Program-made: the position numbers and the translations under genes
Shown here: in pieces, positions 35,831 to 48,151 of the stretch
Numbering within the stretch: position 1 is the stretch's first letter
Layout: every line of letters begins with the position of its first letter
NCBI GenBank assembly: GCA_029432775.1
Contig: JAROAZ010000010.1
Span: 141,306 to 205,305 of the forward strand
Length of the DNA stretch: 64,000 nt
From: Pontiellaceae bacterium B12227
GTDB lineage: Bacteria; Verrucomicrobiota; Kiritimatiellia; Kiritimatiellales; Pontiellaceae
Direction of reading: 5' to 3'
Notes under the pieces: generated by a model
Told to the model about the DNA's origin: nothing
Database searches by the model: none
Seen by the model: the letters and a program-made list of their open reading frames with translations, nothing else

Positions 35831-36006
35831 CGACGCCAACGCGCTGCGCGGTTTCCAGACATTGGAACGGCAGGAGGAAATTGTATTCAACCTCCAAGAC
35901 GATGACTACCTTCAGTATCTGCAGGAAAACGGCTGCGAGTACGCCATTGAACCGCACGGGTCACGCGGTGAAGCCTACTACATTCCGCAACCGTCCAGCG
36001 TACCGC
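35830..36006 (+). pseudogene. Internal fragment of an S1 sulfatase gene
   Basis: About 177 bp encoding PDANALRGFQTLERQEEIVF through GEAYYIPQPSSVPP, corresponding to about residues 107-165 of the intact sulfatase at 8381-9877. I count about nine nucleotide differences over this length, nearly all at third codon positions, with one E-to-Q change. The source was therefore a functional paralogue rather than a fresh copy. Both ends are abrupt: the left meets an antisense sulfatase fragment, the right runs into a GH94 fragment in another frame. Confidence 0.85.
35853..35867. repeat. TTCCA-N5-TGGAA palindrome
   Basis: Copy carried inside the duplicated sulfatase fragment, identical to the one at 8717-8731, so it is not independent. 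Confidence 0.7.
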
Positions 36007-37386
36007 CTGTTCAACGCGTGGCTCAAGCACCAGCTCTATTTGATGGCCGACTGGGCGCGCTTTTATTTCAAAGGCTACCGCGACACCTGTCAGGACGCCG
36101 CCGGCATGTCGGTCATCGATCCCGACCGCGCCAGCGCCATGCTGCTCAAAGCACTCGGGCACCAACGTTCCGACGGATTTGCCCCGCGCGCCTTCCGCGT
36201 GGCCAGCATGGATATCGCGGCCGCCGACAAGCACTATGCCGACTCGCCTTCCTGGATCAGCCTCGCGACCGAAGCCATCGTGAACGAAACCGGCGACCTC
36301 TCGTTCTTCGAGACCACCGCACCCTATTCGGACGAAGGTGAAGCCACCGTCTGGGAACACAATATCCAAGCCATGGAATTCCTATGGAACGACCGCGGCG
36401 AACACGGCCTGAGCCTGATGCACTATGGCGACTGGTGCGACCTGATGGACAAGGTCGGATGCAAAGGACGCGGCGAAAGCGTCTGGATGAGCATGGCATT
36501 GGCCGCCGTGCTGAAACGCATGGAAAAAATGGCCGGATGGCGGGGCGACGACGCGCTGGCCGAAACCTGCCGCGTACGCCACGCCGAACTCAAAAAGGCC
36601 ATCCACCAGCATGCCTGGGACGGCGACCACTTTATCTCGGCCATCAACGACGACGGCAAGCGCTACGGCAGAAACGATGCTAAGGAAGGCCGCTATTTCA
36701 TCAACCCGCAATCGTGGGCGATGATCGCCGACGTGGTGGATGTGGCAACCTACTCCGAAATCATGAAGGTGGTTGAGCCGGTGGTCGATACGCCCGTTGG
36801 CCCCGCACACAACTGGCCGCCCTTCACGAAATACGATCCCGGCCTCGGCCAACTGAGCGGCACGCCCGCCGGCTTCTTCACCAACGGCAACGTCTACTGC
36901 CATGCTGCCGGGTTTAAGATTGCGGCCGACTATGCCGCCGGTCGTGCGGACAAGGCGTTCGACACCTTCATGCGCATCCTTCCGGAAGCCGCTCGCAGCG
37001 AGCCGTTCGCACAAAGCAACGGCTATGTGGGCCCTACCGCCAACCGCATGGTGCACCATGTCTCCGACGACCCGTGGCGCACCGGCACCGTGGCCTGGAA
37101 CTTTGTCAATGCCGTCAACAACCTGCTTGGCTTCAAAGCAGAACCTGCAGGCTTCCGTCTCGAACCCCAGCTACCCAAACAATGGGACACCGTCACCTTC
37201 GTCCGCCCCTTCCGCGGTATCGACTTTGAAATCACGGTCAACAAAGGCGAACAGACAAAGCTTGCAGTCGATGGCATCGAACAGGTCGACAGCCTTATCA
37301 AGGTCGCGCAAAATAATCCGCAACCGCGCAGCGTCAAAATTGAATACACTCTCAGCGCCGTCACCGAAACTGCCCAGGTCGCCTGA
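36002..37386 (+). pseudogene. GH94 phosphorylase-like gene, 5' half missing
   Basis: About 460 codons of the C-terminal half of a GH94 (cellobiose/cellodextrin phosphorylase type) protein. Typical blocks are LFNAWLKHQLYLMADWARFY, YRDTCQDAAGMSVIDPDRA, a GDWCDLMD block at the GDWND catalytic-Asp position with GRGESVWMSMAL, and FTNGNVYCHAAGFKIAADYA. Complete members are near 800 residues, and the N-terminal sandwich and linker are gone. The reading frame is intact to the stop but has no native start, and it is out of frame with the sulfatase piece before it. The family phosphorolyses beta-linked disaccharides in the cytoplasm. Probably inactive; an internal ATG at 36041 could only give a truncated protein. 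Confidence 0.8.
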
Positions 37387-37443
37387 ACCACCCTGAACTT
37401 TCGCGAGTTTGAATGCCGAGGTTTACCTTGGGTAGGAAGATAT

Positions 37444-37608
37444 CAAGCCAACGAGCTGGATATTCGCCAGAAATAACTGGCTGAGATGGTGAATGTAAAT
37501 CTGAATTATGTCGGCAAGGTGGTGCGTGGGAAGCAGAACCTTATCATTGAAACGCCGGGGTGGTTCGCCAAGACCTTTCGTTACAAGCCGGACGAGCTGC
37601 TGGTTAAC
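37444..37608 (+). pseudogene. Decayed Cro/CI (XRE)-type helix-turn-helix regulator
   Basis: One frame reads YQANELDIRQK, a TAA stop, then LAEMVNVNLNYVGKVVRGKQ and NLIIETPGWFAKTFRYKPDE plus LL. This aligns block by block with an XRE domain (two helices around the LAE motif, 'yIs.iErGk.nps', 'iAkal...pdeLl'). The stop interrupts the first helix and no upstream start is evident. The remnant abuts the convergent Ig/LAGLIDADG-like gene ending at 37612. Confidence 0.5.
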
Positions 37609-37611
37609 CGC

Positions 37612-39408
37612 TCATGGCGTTGCATACTCCGGAGGGGTCGAAGCAGCCTCGAGACCATCAGATCCTCCTGGGACCCGGCCGATAGACACAAACTCGAACT
37701 CCCGCACGATGAAAAACTTATCGCTTGGAATCTTCACTTCCTTGCCGGCATTGGCCAGATAGGCATCACAGTCATATACCGGCGTATTCAGCAAGTCGCA
37801 CAACTCGGTAATATGAGGGGTATAATCCCCCCAGCCGGACTGATCATCGATCAACCCGCCTGTCCCGCCTTCACCTTCAATGATGGCGGCAATAAACTGG
37901 GAGTTATAGACCTCCGGAGCCCACTGGCCCGGGTTGTCCGGGTCTTCAGGAAGACCTTCATTGAAGGTCATATAGATATCTGTGTTCCATGAAACCGCTC
38001 TGTATGGAATGTCCCAGGGAAGATCTTTCAAAACAATCCGGCTGTCGGTAGTCGAAACGATGGTCAGCAGCCCTGCGTCTTCCATCTGCTGCGCGCACCA
38101 CAACGCACGTGTGTTTTGTGCAAATTTAACCGCAATGGCAAACTTATCGCCGTCACCCAGCGGATTGGCGCAGCTCCCCTCCGCAAACAAATAGCCCAGC
38201 AGTCTGGCGCGAGTGCGCATGTCTACCGACGTGTTGTAGACCATAATCGTGATATTGTCGGTAAATGTTGAGTTGTCCGAAAGATCTACCATCTCGACTT
38301 TCACCTGATGCTCACCGTCAGCAAGCGCCGTTGTGTCATAAGACAGTTCATAGGGTTCAGATTCATCGAGCGTCTGAAAAACATCATTCACATAAAGAGC
38401 AACATGCTTCACCTCGACATCCTCTGCGGCTGCCGCGGTCACCACAATGGTATCGCGCACAAAATCAAAGGGCTCAGGCAAAATCAGCTCTATAGGCGGC
38501 TGCATGTTATCCACAACGACCGTGATATTAGAGGAGTCCGTATAATTATCAGCAAGATCAACCGCCCGGACTCTGATTAAATGCGAACCATCGGAAAGTG
38601 CTGTTGTGTCGTAATCGAATTGATACGGCGCTCCGAAGTCCACCTCAACCCAGCCCCCATCAACATAAAGCGATACCTTCTTGATTCCGTTCGCATCGGA
38701 AGCGCTCGCCTCCACCGTAATCACTCCGCTCACCGTATCCTGATCGGCTGGAGAAATTATTGAAACCGCCGGAGGGATGATATCCTCAACAACCGTATTA
38801 TCTACAACAACCGTGATATTCGAAGAAAACGCAGCATTATCAGCCATATCAACCGCTCTGACCTTGATCAAATGCGATCCGTCGGAAAGCACCGTTGTGT
38901 CATAACTGAATTCATATGGGGCGCCGTGATCCGTCTCAACCCAGGCATCATCGACATAAAGCCCGACCTTCTTGATTCCGCTCGCATCGGAAGCGCTCGC
39001 CGTCACCTGAATGATTCCACTCACCGTATCCTGATCGGAGGGAGAAGTCACCGAAACTGTCGGCGGGGTGATATCCACATCCGGAACAGCATTCGTATTG
39101 GCAAGCACCTGATAAAATGCCTGCTCTTCAGACATCGAATTCGTAACAACCATCACCCCGTCAATCCCCGGGATACTCTCCGCAATATTGCTCCATGAGT
39201 TTTCCGTCAAATCCACACTTTTCTGAATGGTGTACTTGGCCGAGGAATCGCCCTCCCAATTCACCATGACAGCGTCAAGCCCTTCAGGAGAAGCCACCGC
39301 GCGGCCTAGTTCTATATGGGCCAGCACCGATGATACATCCGTGGCAGCAACATGCATGACCAAACCAATGATCAATACTCCTACGAAGATTTCTGCTAAT
39401 TTTCTCAT
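37612..39408 (-). CDS. Exported Ig-repeat protein with C-terminal LAGLIDADG-like domain
   Basis: A 598-residue protein: signal peptide MRKLAEIFVGVLIIGLVMHV, then a short fibronectin-like segment to about residue 110. Three Ig-like repeats follow (about 113-215, 215-315, 315-395), each with 'ISPxDQDTVSGxIxVxASA' and 'DTTALSDGSHLIxVRAVDLADN' features of the Big_7 type. The domain from about 395 to the end is nearly the same as the whole mature protein at 47249-47962. It contains two motifs resembling LAGLIDADG endonuclease helices (LLGYLFAEGS; FIAAIIEGEGG). RBS AGGAAG lies 7 nt before ATG 39408; the frame is open to 39537. The function of such a domain outside the cell is unknown. Homing-endonuclease ancestry is inferred from motif spacing only. 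Confidence 0.75.
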   Translation of the reverse strand: MRKLAEIFVGVLIIGLVMHVAATDVSSVLAHIELGRAVASPEGLDAVMVNWEGDSSAKYTIQKSVDLTENSWSNIAESIPGIDGVMVVTNSMSEEQAFYQVLANTNAVPDVDITPPTVSVTSPSDQDTVSGIIQVTASASDASGIKKVGLYVDDAWVETDHGAPYEFSYDTTVLSDGSHLIKVRAVDMADNAAFSSNITVVVDNTVVEDIIPPAVSIISPADQDTVSGVITVEASASDANGIKKVSLYVDGGWVEVDFGAPYQFDYDTTALSDGSHLIRVRAVDLADNYTDSSNITVVVDNMQPPIELILPEPFDFVRDTIVVTAAAAEDVEVKHVALYVNDVFQTLDESEPYELSYDTTALADGEHQVKVEMVDLSDNSTFTDNITIMVYNTSVDMRTRARLLGYLFAEGSCANPLGDGDKFAIAVKFAQNTRALWCAQQMEDAGLLTIVSTTDSRIVLKDLPWDIPYRAVSWNTDIYMTFNEGLPEDPDNPGQWAPEVYNSQFIAAIIEGEGGTGGLIDDQSGWGDYTPHITELCDLLNTPVYDCDAYLANAGKEVKIPSDKFFIVREFEFVSIGRVPGGSDGLEAASTPPEYATP

Positions 39409-39526
39409 CCCGCTCTTCCTTTCGCTTGCTGCCCCGGCGCGGCCGGACCGTTGAACAGCACCGGGCTGTCGCTCCAGTCGTAGATTCCGGCACTGGTTGT
39501 ATTCACATTGAGTGCCCGTGCCGGAC

Positions 39527-42418
39527 TCAGGGAGCACTTACCCTATGCCGGAGAAATCCTACCGGCTCGTCGGCGATTGCATCCCGGTGGCGGACGGTGA
39601 TGGTTTGCGTGCCGTCCGTGTTGTATGTGGTCGAAAGGGTGTAGGTATTGGTCGGCTTGTCGCTGCTCCAAAGTGGGGTCCATTCGGAAAGGTCCTCGCT
39701 GCCATCAACCTCATAGAGAAGGTCGGGGGCATCCAGGCGGCGCCTGAAACTGATCGACAGATGATTGGTCGCATCCACCTGCTCAAAAACAAGCCCCGGC
39801 AGATAGTCGCGCACGTCTCCGCCCTCAGGCACCTTAATGGCATATTCGAGGATATTGGGAACGCCGTTTGAATTGGGATCTGCCCCGGGCTCCGCATCAT
39901 CTCCTGTATACCCAGCCGTCTCGACCCAATTGGAAAAATGATACCCGTTGAGTGGCGGCTCCATCCCCAGCGCCTCATATTCGTCCACCTCATTCAAATA
40001 GGCGTTGACGCGGTTATTCGGCTTGTCGGCATCGGATACATTATACAGATCGATACCGGACTGGATCTGCGGCGCTTCGTTTGTCGGCAGATAAGCAGCC
40101 AGCTGCGCTTTTATGGCACTGTATTGCGGGTCGTCGGCCAGATTCGTCCATTCGTTGGGGTCAACCGCATTGTGATAAAGCTCTTCGCTTCCATCATGAT
40201 AGCGGATGTAGCGCCAGTCGGAGGAGCGCAATGTGTAATTGCCCCGACCCCAGGTCGTCAGCGCCGGGGTCGTCTTCGACAGGGATGGGTCGTCGAGCCA
40301 CGGCACGAGGCTGATTCCGTCGACGTTAGCAGGCGGTGTCAGACCGGTAAGGTCCGCCAAGGTTCTGTAGATATTGATCAAACTGACCGGCTCGGTGATG
40401 GTCTGGCCATTGGCCGCGTTACCGCGCGGATCATAAATAACAAACGGCGTTCGCGTGGCCTCTTCCCAAAGGGAAAATTTACTGAAGCTTTGTTTTTCGC
40501 CAAGGTGAAAACCGTGATCGCTCCAGAGCACAACAATGGTGTTGTCGGCATAAGGGCTGGCGGCCAAGGCGTCGAGCACCACGCCGACATTATCGTCGGT
40601 GAAAGAAATGGACGCCAGATATCCACGCCGCGATTTTTCCCAGGCGTCATCCTCTTTGAGCGGGATGTCGGTATAAATCTGCGCATTGGCGCGACCGACA
40701 AGCGGGACATCCGAAAGGTCGCCGGCGAGGATCGGCGGGGCTTCGATCGGAAAGTCGAAGCGGTCGAAGTTTTCGACCGGCGTAACGAACGGCGTGTGCG
40801 GGAGGATAAAGCCAACGGCGAGAAAGAAGGGCTTGTCATGAGATTGCTGCAGAACCCCGACTGCCGCGTTCGCGCTCTTGCGGTCTTTAAAATCGGTCGC
40901 CGGATTCGTGGCCGGGGTCGCACGCAGACGGCTCACATCAGGTGAATAATAGTACTTCGGGTCGTTAACCAGATTGAGCGAATTATCTCCGTAGGAAAGA
41001 TACACATCCCACTGCTCCGTCGGCTTATAGGCTTTATCCGGATTGTGCCAGATCTTGGTGTAACCGGCCGTGTAGTAGCCGTTATCGCGGAAGAACTGGG
41101 GCATCGGCAAAAAGGCATCCAGGGTCGCGCTATCCGCTGCGTCCAGATTGACTAACGTATAAAACGGATAGAGCCCCGTTGTCGTAGGCTCGGCCCCAAA
41201 CATAATAGCACTACGACTGGGCGAGCAACCGGGAGCCGGACAATGGGCATTGGAAAAAATAACGCCCTTTTCTGCAAGTGCATCCATGTTGGGGGTTTTC
41301 GTCTGCGGATGTCCACCGAGGAATCCCACCCAGTCGTTCATGTCGTCGATGCAGAGCATGAGAATATTGGGGGGTACGGCGTTGATGAACGTGATGCTCA
41401 GACCGCTGTTGGTTGACCCCGCTACCGCGCTGGCATCTCCACCGACAAATGCGCCGTCGGCGAAGGCGACCACCAGGTTGCTGATGCTCTCTGCACTGGT
41501 ATGATCCGTGGCATTGCCGGTGAAGCTCAGCGTGACCTGCGTATCACCATCACGAGCCAAAACTGGAGTCAGGCCCGCTGGGGTGTTGCTGACAACCACA
41601 TGACCGGCGCTAACAACATCCGCAGTGAAGAGTTCGTCCGACAGCGTGATTGCAAGGGTGGAGGAAATGCTTCCGTCATTGGAGACGGCTTCGCTTACAC
41701 CATCAGAAGAGTAGACCAGGCTGGGCGTCGAAGAAACGCCGCCCACCGAAATCTCTGTATTCAGCTCAAAGTCGTCGACCTGAAATTCCATTCCGACCAC
41801 GCCGTCGAACATCTTAAATCCAAAACAGTCGAGGCCTCCATAGTTTGCGGTCCGAAGCTGATCGTCGGTATCCAGCTGCCCATTAACCCAAATATCAAGA
41901 GCGTCTGCGGGCACGCTGTATTGATCGCTATCTCCGTAGGTGATCGTGCTCGTCCCGGCGTTAAAAACGATGGCCACCTCTCCCCACGTATTCAAGGTCA
42001 AGCCGGCCGTACCCAAGCTAACGCCCCCTTTGAAATCATTCAGGCCGGCACCTGACCCGGGTACCACACGAAAATTGGCGTTTTTTGAGGAATCTGTGGC
42101 TTGCGAGATAAAACGTAAATCAAAGGTAAACTGCCCGGACACCGCCTCCCCCGAAATATCCAACGCAAAGGAGTCCGCTCCCGTATTCACCACCTCCATG
42201 ACCTTGTTACCAGCGACATCGACGATGGCGGCCGTGGATCCTCCGCCGGAGGTCACCCAGGTAGCGCTTCCCTCATTCACCCGATCCGGATTACGACCGA
42301 CGAGTGTTGTCCCGCCCGTTTCAAACCCATCAAAAAAAATGCTGGCAGCCTGAGAAGCAGTGACGGCCGTCAGCGCGAAGATCGCGCAAACCATAGTTCT
42401 ATTTATAGGAAAACCCAT
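39527..42418 (-). CDS. Secreted multidomain sulfatase
   Basis: A 963-residue exported enzyme. After the signal peptide (ending near ASQAA), about 25-225 is a jelly-roll module (SIFFDGFETGG ... VDDFELNTE). About 230-350 is an Ig-like segment (VSEAVSNDGSISSTLAITLS). The S1 sulfatase spans about 352-830 (NILMLCIDDMNDWVGFLGGH; CSPSR; IVVLWSDHGFHLGEKQSFSK) and a C-terminal domain follows (ADEPVGFLRH at the end). It groups with the sulfatases at 48152 and 53379 by the shared IDDMNDWxGFLGGHP and LYPFY motifs. The GH2 gene stop (TGA 42430-42432) overlaps an ATG at 42433. The ATG at 42418 has AAGGAA at better spacing, so either start is possible. Exported, probably co-transcribed with the beta-galactosidase. 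Confidence 0.92.
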   Translation of the reverse strand: MGFPINRTMVCAIFALTAVTASQAASIFFDGFETGGTTLVGRNPDRVNEGSATWVTSGGGSTAAIVDVAGNKVMEVVNTGADSFALDISGEAVSGQFTFDLRFISQATDSSKNANFRVVPGSGAGLNDFKGGVSLGTAGLTLNTWGEVAIVFNAGTSTITYGDSDQYSVPADALDIWVNGQLDTDDQLRTANYGGLDCFGFKMFDGVVGMEFQVDDFELNTEISVGGVSSTPSLVYSSDGVSEAVSNDGSISSTLAITLSDELFTADVVSAGHVVVSNTPAGLTPVLARDGDTQVTLSFTGNATDHTSAESISNLVVAFADGAFVGGDASAVAGSTNSGLSITFINAVPPNILMLCIDDMNDWVGFLGGHPQTKTPNMDALAEKGVIFSNAHCPAPGCSPSRSAIMFGAEPTTTGLYPFYTLVNLDAADSATLDAFLPMPQFFRDNGYYTAGYTKIWHNPDKAYKPTEQWDVYLSYGDNSLNLVNDPKYYYSPDVSRLRATPATNPATDFKDRKSANAAVGVLQQSHDKPFFLAVGFILPHTPFVTPVENFDRFDFPIEAPPILAGDLSDVPLVGRANAQIYTDIPLKEDDAWEKSRRGYLASISFTDDNVGVVLDALAASPYADNTIVVLWSDHGFHLGEKQSFSKFSLWEEATRTPFVIYDPRGNAANGQTITEPVSLINIYRTLADLTGLTPPANVDGISLVPWLDDPSLSKTTPALTTWGRGNYTLRSSDWRYIRYHDGSEELYHNAVDPNEWTNLADDPQYSAIKAQLAAYLPTNEAPQIQSGIDLYNVSDADKPNNRVNAYLNEVDEYEALGMEPPLNGYHFSNWVETAGYTGDDAEPGADPNSNGVPNILEYAIKVPEGGDVRDYLPGLVFEQVDATNHLSISFRRRLDAPDLLYEVDGSEDLSEWTPLWSSDKPTNTYTLSTTYNTDGTQTITVRHRDAIADEPVGFLRHRVSAP

Positions 42419-42429
42419 TATTATTTCCT

Positions 42430-45699
<3,270 letters not shown>

Positions 45700-45799
45700 T
45701 TACTTCGCTATCATTTAACAAGCCGATTTAAAACCTCAATAATCAATCCAAACAGGCACAATATTGCCCTGCTGCAAAATGAACTATTATGCGGATCCT

Positions 45800-47155
45800 T
45801 TATGCTTCCACCCACACAGGAGCCGATATCGTAGAACCCACCATTTTGGGTTTTCTTTCTTTCATCCCATCGCAGAGGTGCAGCACGCGCAGGAGATAGA
45901 ATGAGGAACCTTCATCCTTAACTTCAGGAGTCCAGATGACTTCATCCCTGTTCCCGTCCAGCGTGATCTCAGCGGCTACCTCGCAGTCGTCTTTTCCTGC
46001 GGAATGGTTTTTTAAAACCTGAATCTTGCTGACCCGTTCATCTGGATGGGAAGCACGGGTGTTGATCTTGATTTCAAAGGCATACCGATCGGATCTTTTG
46101 ATCGTCGAACCCATGATGCTTCCATTGACGGCGTATCGCAACTCCACCCCCTTTATCCACGAAACAAAGGTGCGGCGCTCACTTAATGCCCGCGTAATTG
46201 ATTCCAAGGAGAGGTCGTGCGCTAGAACCTGCGTCGGCGGAAAGCCGTCAGGATCAGTGATGGCATCAATATTATGATTATCGTAAACCCCGATCGGAGC
46301 CACCTTCCACCCTTTATTGAGCGCTCGGATATACGCTTCCCACCGCGTCCATTTATACCCTGTATGAAGCTCAAACGTGCTGATTCGTTTGACGATTTCA
46401 GGATCAATGTTATCCCAGTCATCGTATTGATTGACCTGGGGATGGTTGAAGCCGACTACGACACATCCTTTGTTCTGACGCGGTTTCGCTGTTTTTGCCC
46501 AGTTGTAGAATTGGGGAATGCTCCAGCGGGCTCCAGGCCAGGCAGGAACAGGTCCGCGTTGCCCGTGATCCGCGTTCACGTATTCGGATGTGTTCAATAC
46601 GGTGAGGTGCCCCCTTCCGCCATTCGTCTTCACGTTTCTGCTGTACTCAAAACCGGGGATCGCAACAAAATCCTTCGTTGTATACTCATCAGCGGTGCGT
46701 TGGGTAATCTCCCAGCACGGGTTATCTTTAGAAACGGGTTGGAGCGATGGTTCCTGACTATGATCCGTTGTTGCATAAAAATCGTAGCCGTTTTCTTTGG
46801 CCAGCCTGTAGTGGTTCGCAGGCAGCCCTTGCAGGTTGGTATAATCATCCGGATTCAGATTGATCGTGTTCCAATCTTTCCAATCCGTTCCCGGAGGAAC
46901 CTTCCAATGCGATTTAAATTCGGTAGGTTCATTCAGCTTGGGCATCGGTTTGGAACGATGGGCACCGTGCGTCCAGGTGAATATCGTATGCGAATGCGTA
47001 TTCCCCCGATACACATTGAAATAGGACAACGGCTGCCGCTCATCGGACACCGGAGATTTAGCAAACCTATTCATTATCTGTGCATTGGCAACGGCCCCCG
47101 TACCTGCGAGCAGTACCAAAAATGATCGTCTATCTACTTTTTGTGTTTTTGTCAT
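45800..47155 (-). CDS. CehA/McbA-like PHP-domain metallohydrolase with Tat signal
   Basis: A 451-residue protein. The twin-arginine signal VDRRSFLVLLAGTGA sends it across the membrane folded. PHP metal-binding motifs follow: YRGNTHSHTIF, FYATTDHS, GFEYS and VVGFNHPQ. This pattern is that of CehA/McbA and related phosphoesterase-like enzymes that carry metal ions before export. The C-terminal part is a beta-sandwich (DRYAFEIKINTRASHPDERV). The reaction is not predictable; phosphodiester or ester hydrolysis are possibilities. RBS AGGAAA lies 7 nt upstream. It is 106 bp upstream of the GH2 gene and 93 bp downstream of the small LAGLIDADG-like gene, so it may be an independent member of this group. 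Confidence 0.82.
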   Translation of the reverse strand: MTKTQKVDRRSFLVLLAGTGAVANAQIMNRFAKSPVSDERQPLSYFNVYRGNTHSHTIFTWTHGAHRSKPMPKLNEPTEFKSHWKVPPGTDWKDWNTINLNPDDYTNLQGLPANHYRLAKENGYDFYATTDHSQEPSLQPVSKDNPCWEITQRTADEYTTKDFVAIPGFEYSRNVKTNGGRGHLTVLNTSEYVNADHGQRGPVPAWPGARWSIPQFYNWAKTAKPRQNKGCVVVGFNHPQVNQYDDWDNIDPEIVKRISTFELHTGYKWTRWEAYIRALNKGWKVAPIGVYDNHNIDAITDPDGFPPTQVLAHDLSLESITRALSERRTFVSWIKGVELRYAVNGSIMGSTIKRSDRYAFEIKINTRASHPDERVSKIQVLKNHSAGKDDCEVAAEITLDGNRDEVIWTPEVKDEGSSFYLLRVLHLCDGMKERKPKMVGSTISAPVWVEA

Positions 47156-47248
47156 AGTGTGTTTCCTTTCTCAGTTTTAACCGTGCCCCATGGCAGAAGT
47201 AATCCGAGGGCAGAAAAGGTCTCGGATCAATTAAGCAGAAATGCCCCA

Positions 47249-47962
47249 TCAAGGTGTCGCGTATTCCGGCGGTGTTGGCGCTTTCTCCAGCCCATCGGAT
47301 CCACCTGGAACCCGCCCTGTAGATACATACTCAAACTCTCGCACGACGCTAAACTTTTCTGGAGGAATCCGTACGTCCCGGCCCTTTTTCGCGAGATAGG
47401 CATCACAGGCATATGCAGGCGTATTCAGCAAATCGCATAACTCGGTAATGTGAGCAGGATGTTCCCCCCACCCTGACTGATCTGCAATCAGCCCACCCAC
47501 AGAGCCCTCCCCTTCAATAATTGCGGCTATAAACTGAGAGTTATAGACTTCCGGAGCCCACTGCTCTGGATTCTCCGGATCATGCGGAATCCCTTCATTG
47601 AAGGTCATATAGATATTGGTATTCCACGAAACCGGTGCGTACGAAATCGCCCAGGGAAGATCCTTCAACACAATCCGCTTATCGGTGGAAGAGACGATCG
47701 TCAGCAGTCCTTTCTCCTCCATCTGTTTCGCACACCATAAAGCCCGCGCATTTTGAGCGCCTTTGACCCCAATGGCAAACTTATCGCCACCCCCTAACGG
47801 ATTCGCGCAGCTACCCTCCCCATACAAATAGCCCAGCAACCTTGCACGCGTGCGGATATCCACCGCGGACATGCGGTCTGCACGCTTACTATTCGCGGCC
47901 GCAACATGCATGATCAAACCAGCCAACACTGCGACGACGCCCATGCCCAATAATTTTCTCAT
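47249..47962 (-). CDS. Exported single-domain LAGLIDADG-like protein
   Basis: A 237-residue protein with signal peptide MRKLLGMGVVAVLAGLIMHV. The mature part is one domain with two pseudo-symmetric halves. The first holds RARLLGYLYGEGS (residues 39-51) and the second QFIAAIIEGEGSVGG (143-157). Both resemble LAGLIDADG motifs and both keep the acidic residue (Glu49, Glu152) that binds metal in homing endonucleases. The C-terminal segment VSTGRVPGGSDGLEKAPTPP is shared with the larger protein at 37612-39408, to which the whole domain is closely related. A nuclease role outside the cytoplasm would be odd, so exaptation for another function is possible. The homology is inferred from motifs only. 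Confidence 0.72.
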   Translation of the reverse strand: MRKLLGMGVVAVLAGLIMHVAAANSKRADRMSAVDIRTRARLLGYLYGEGSCANPLGGGDKFAIGVKGAQNARALWCAKQMEEKGLLTIVSSTDKRIVLKDLPWAISYAPVSWNTNIYMTFNEGIPHDPENPEQWAPEVYNSQFIAAIIEGEGSVGGLIADQSGWGEHPAHITELCDLLNTPAYACDAYLAKKGRDVRIPPEKFSVVREFEYVSTGRVPGGSDGLEKAPTPPEYATP

Positions 47963-48151
47963 ATCTTCTTACTATCCTTTGACTAAAACGACCATGCAGC
48001 CAACGTTCTGCTCGAATTAACTACCTACCGGTCCAAACCGGAGCCAACCATGCCATGGGCTTCTGTGCATCTGCGGCCGAAGCATCTCCTCGACCGGCAT
48101 TCCAGACTCGGACAAAGAAGTCGCAGGCAAACGAACGTAGTCGTCAAAAAT

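Noticed and set aside
35656..37386. Long plus-strand frame that could be read as a 576-residue protein
   Set aside because: Only the part from about 36002 is GH94-like. The first 115 codons are out-of-frame or antisense translation of sulfatase pieces, so it is not a real fusion.
39409..39526. Minus-strand frame reading LNVNTTSAGIYDWSDSPVLF before a stop
   Set aside because: Protein-like for about 30 codons and perhaps a remnant, but too short and without a match I recognise; left as intergenic.
47963..48151. Minus-strand frame reading SFACDFFVRVWNAG and similar
   Set aside because: Possible decayed C-terminus, but too short to identify; no gene called in this gap.
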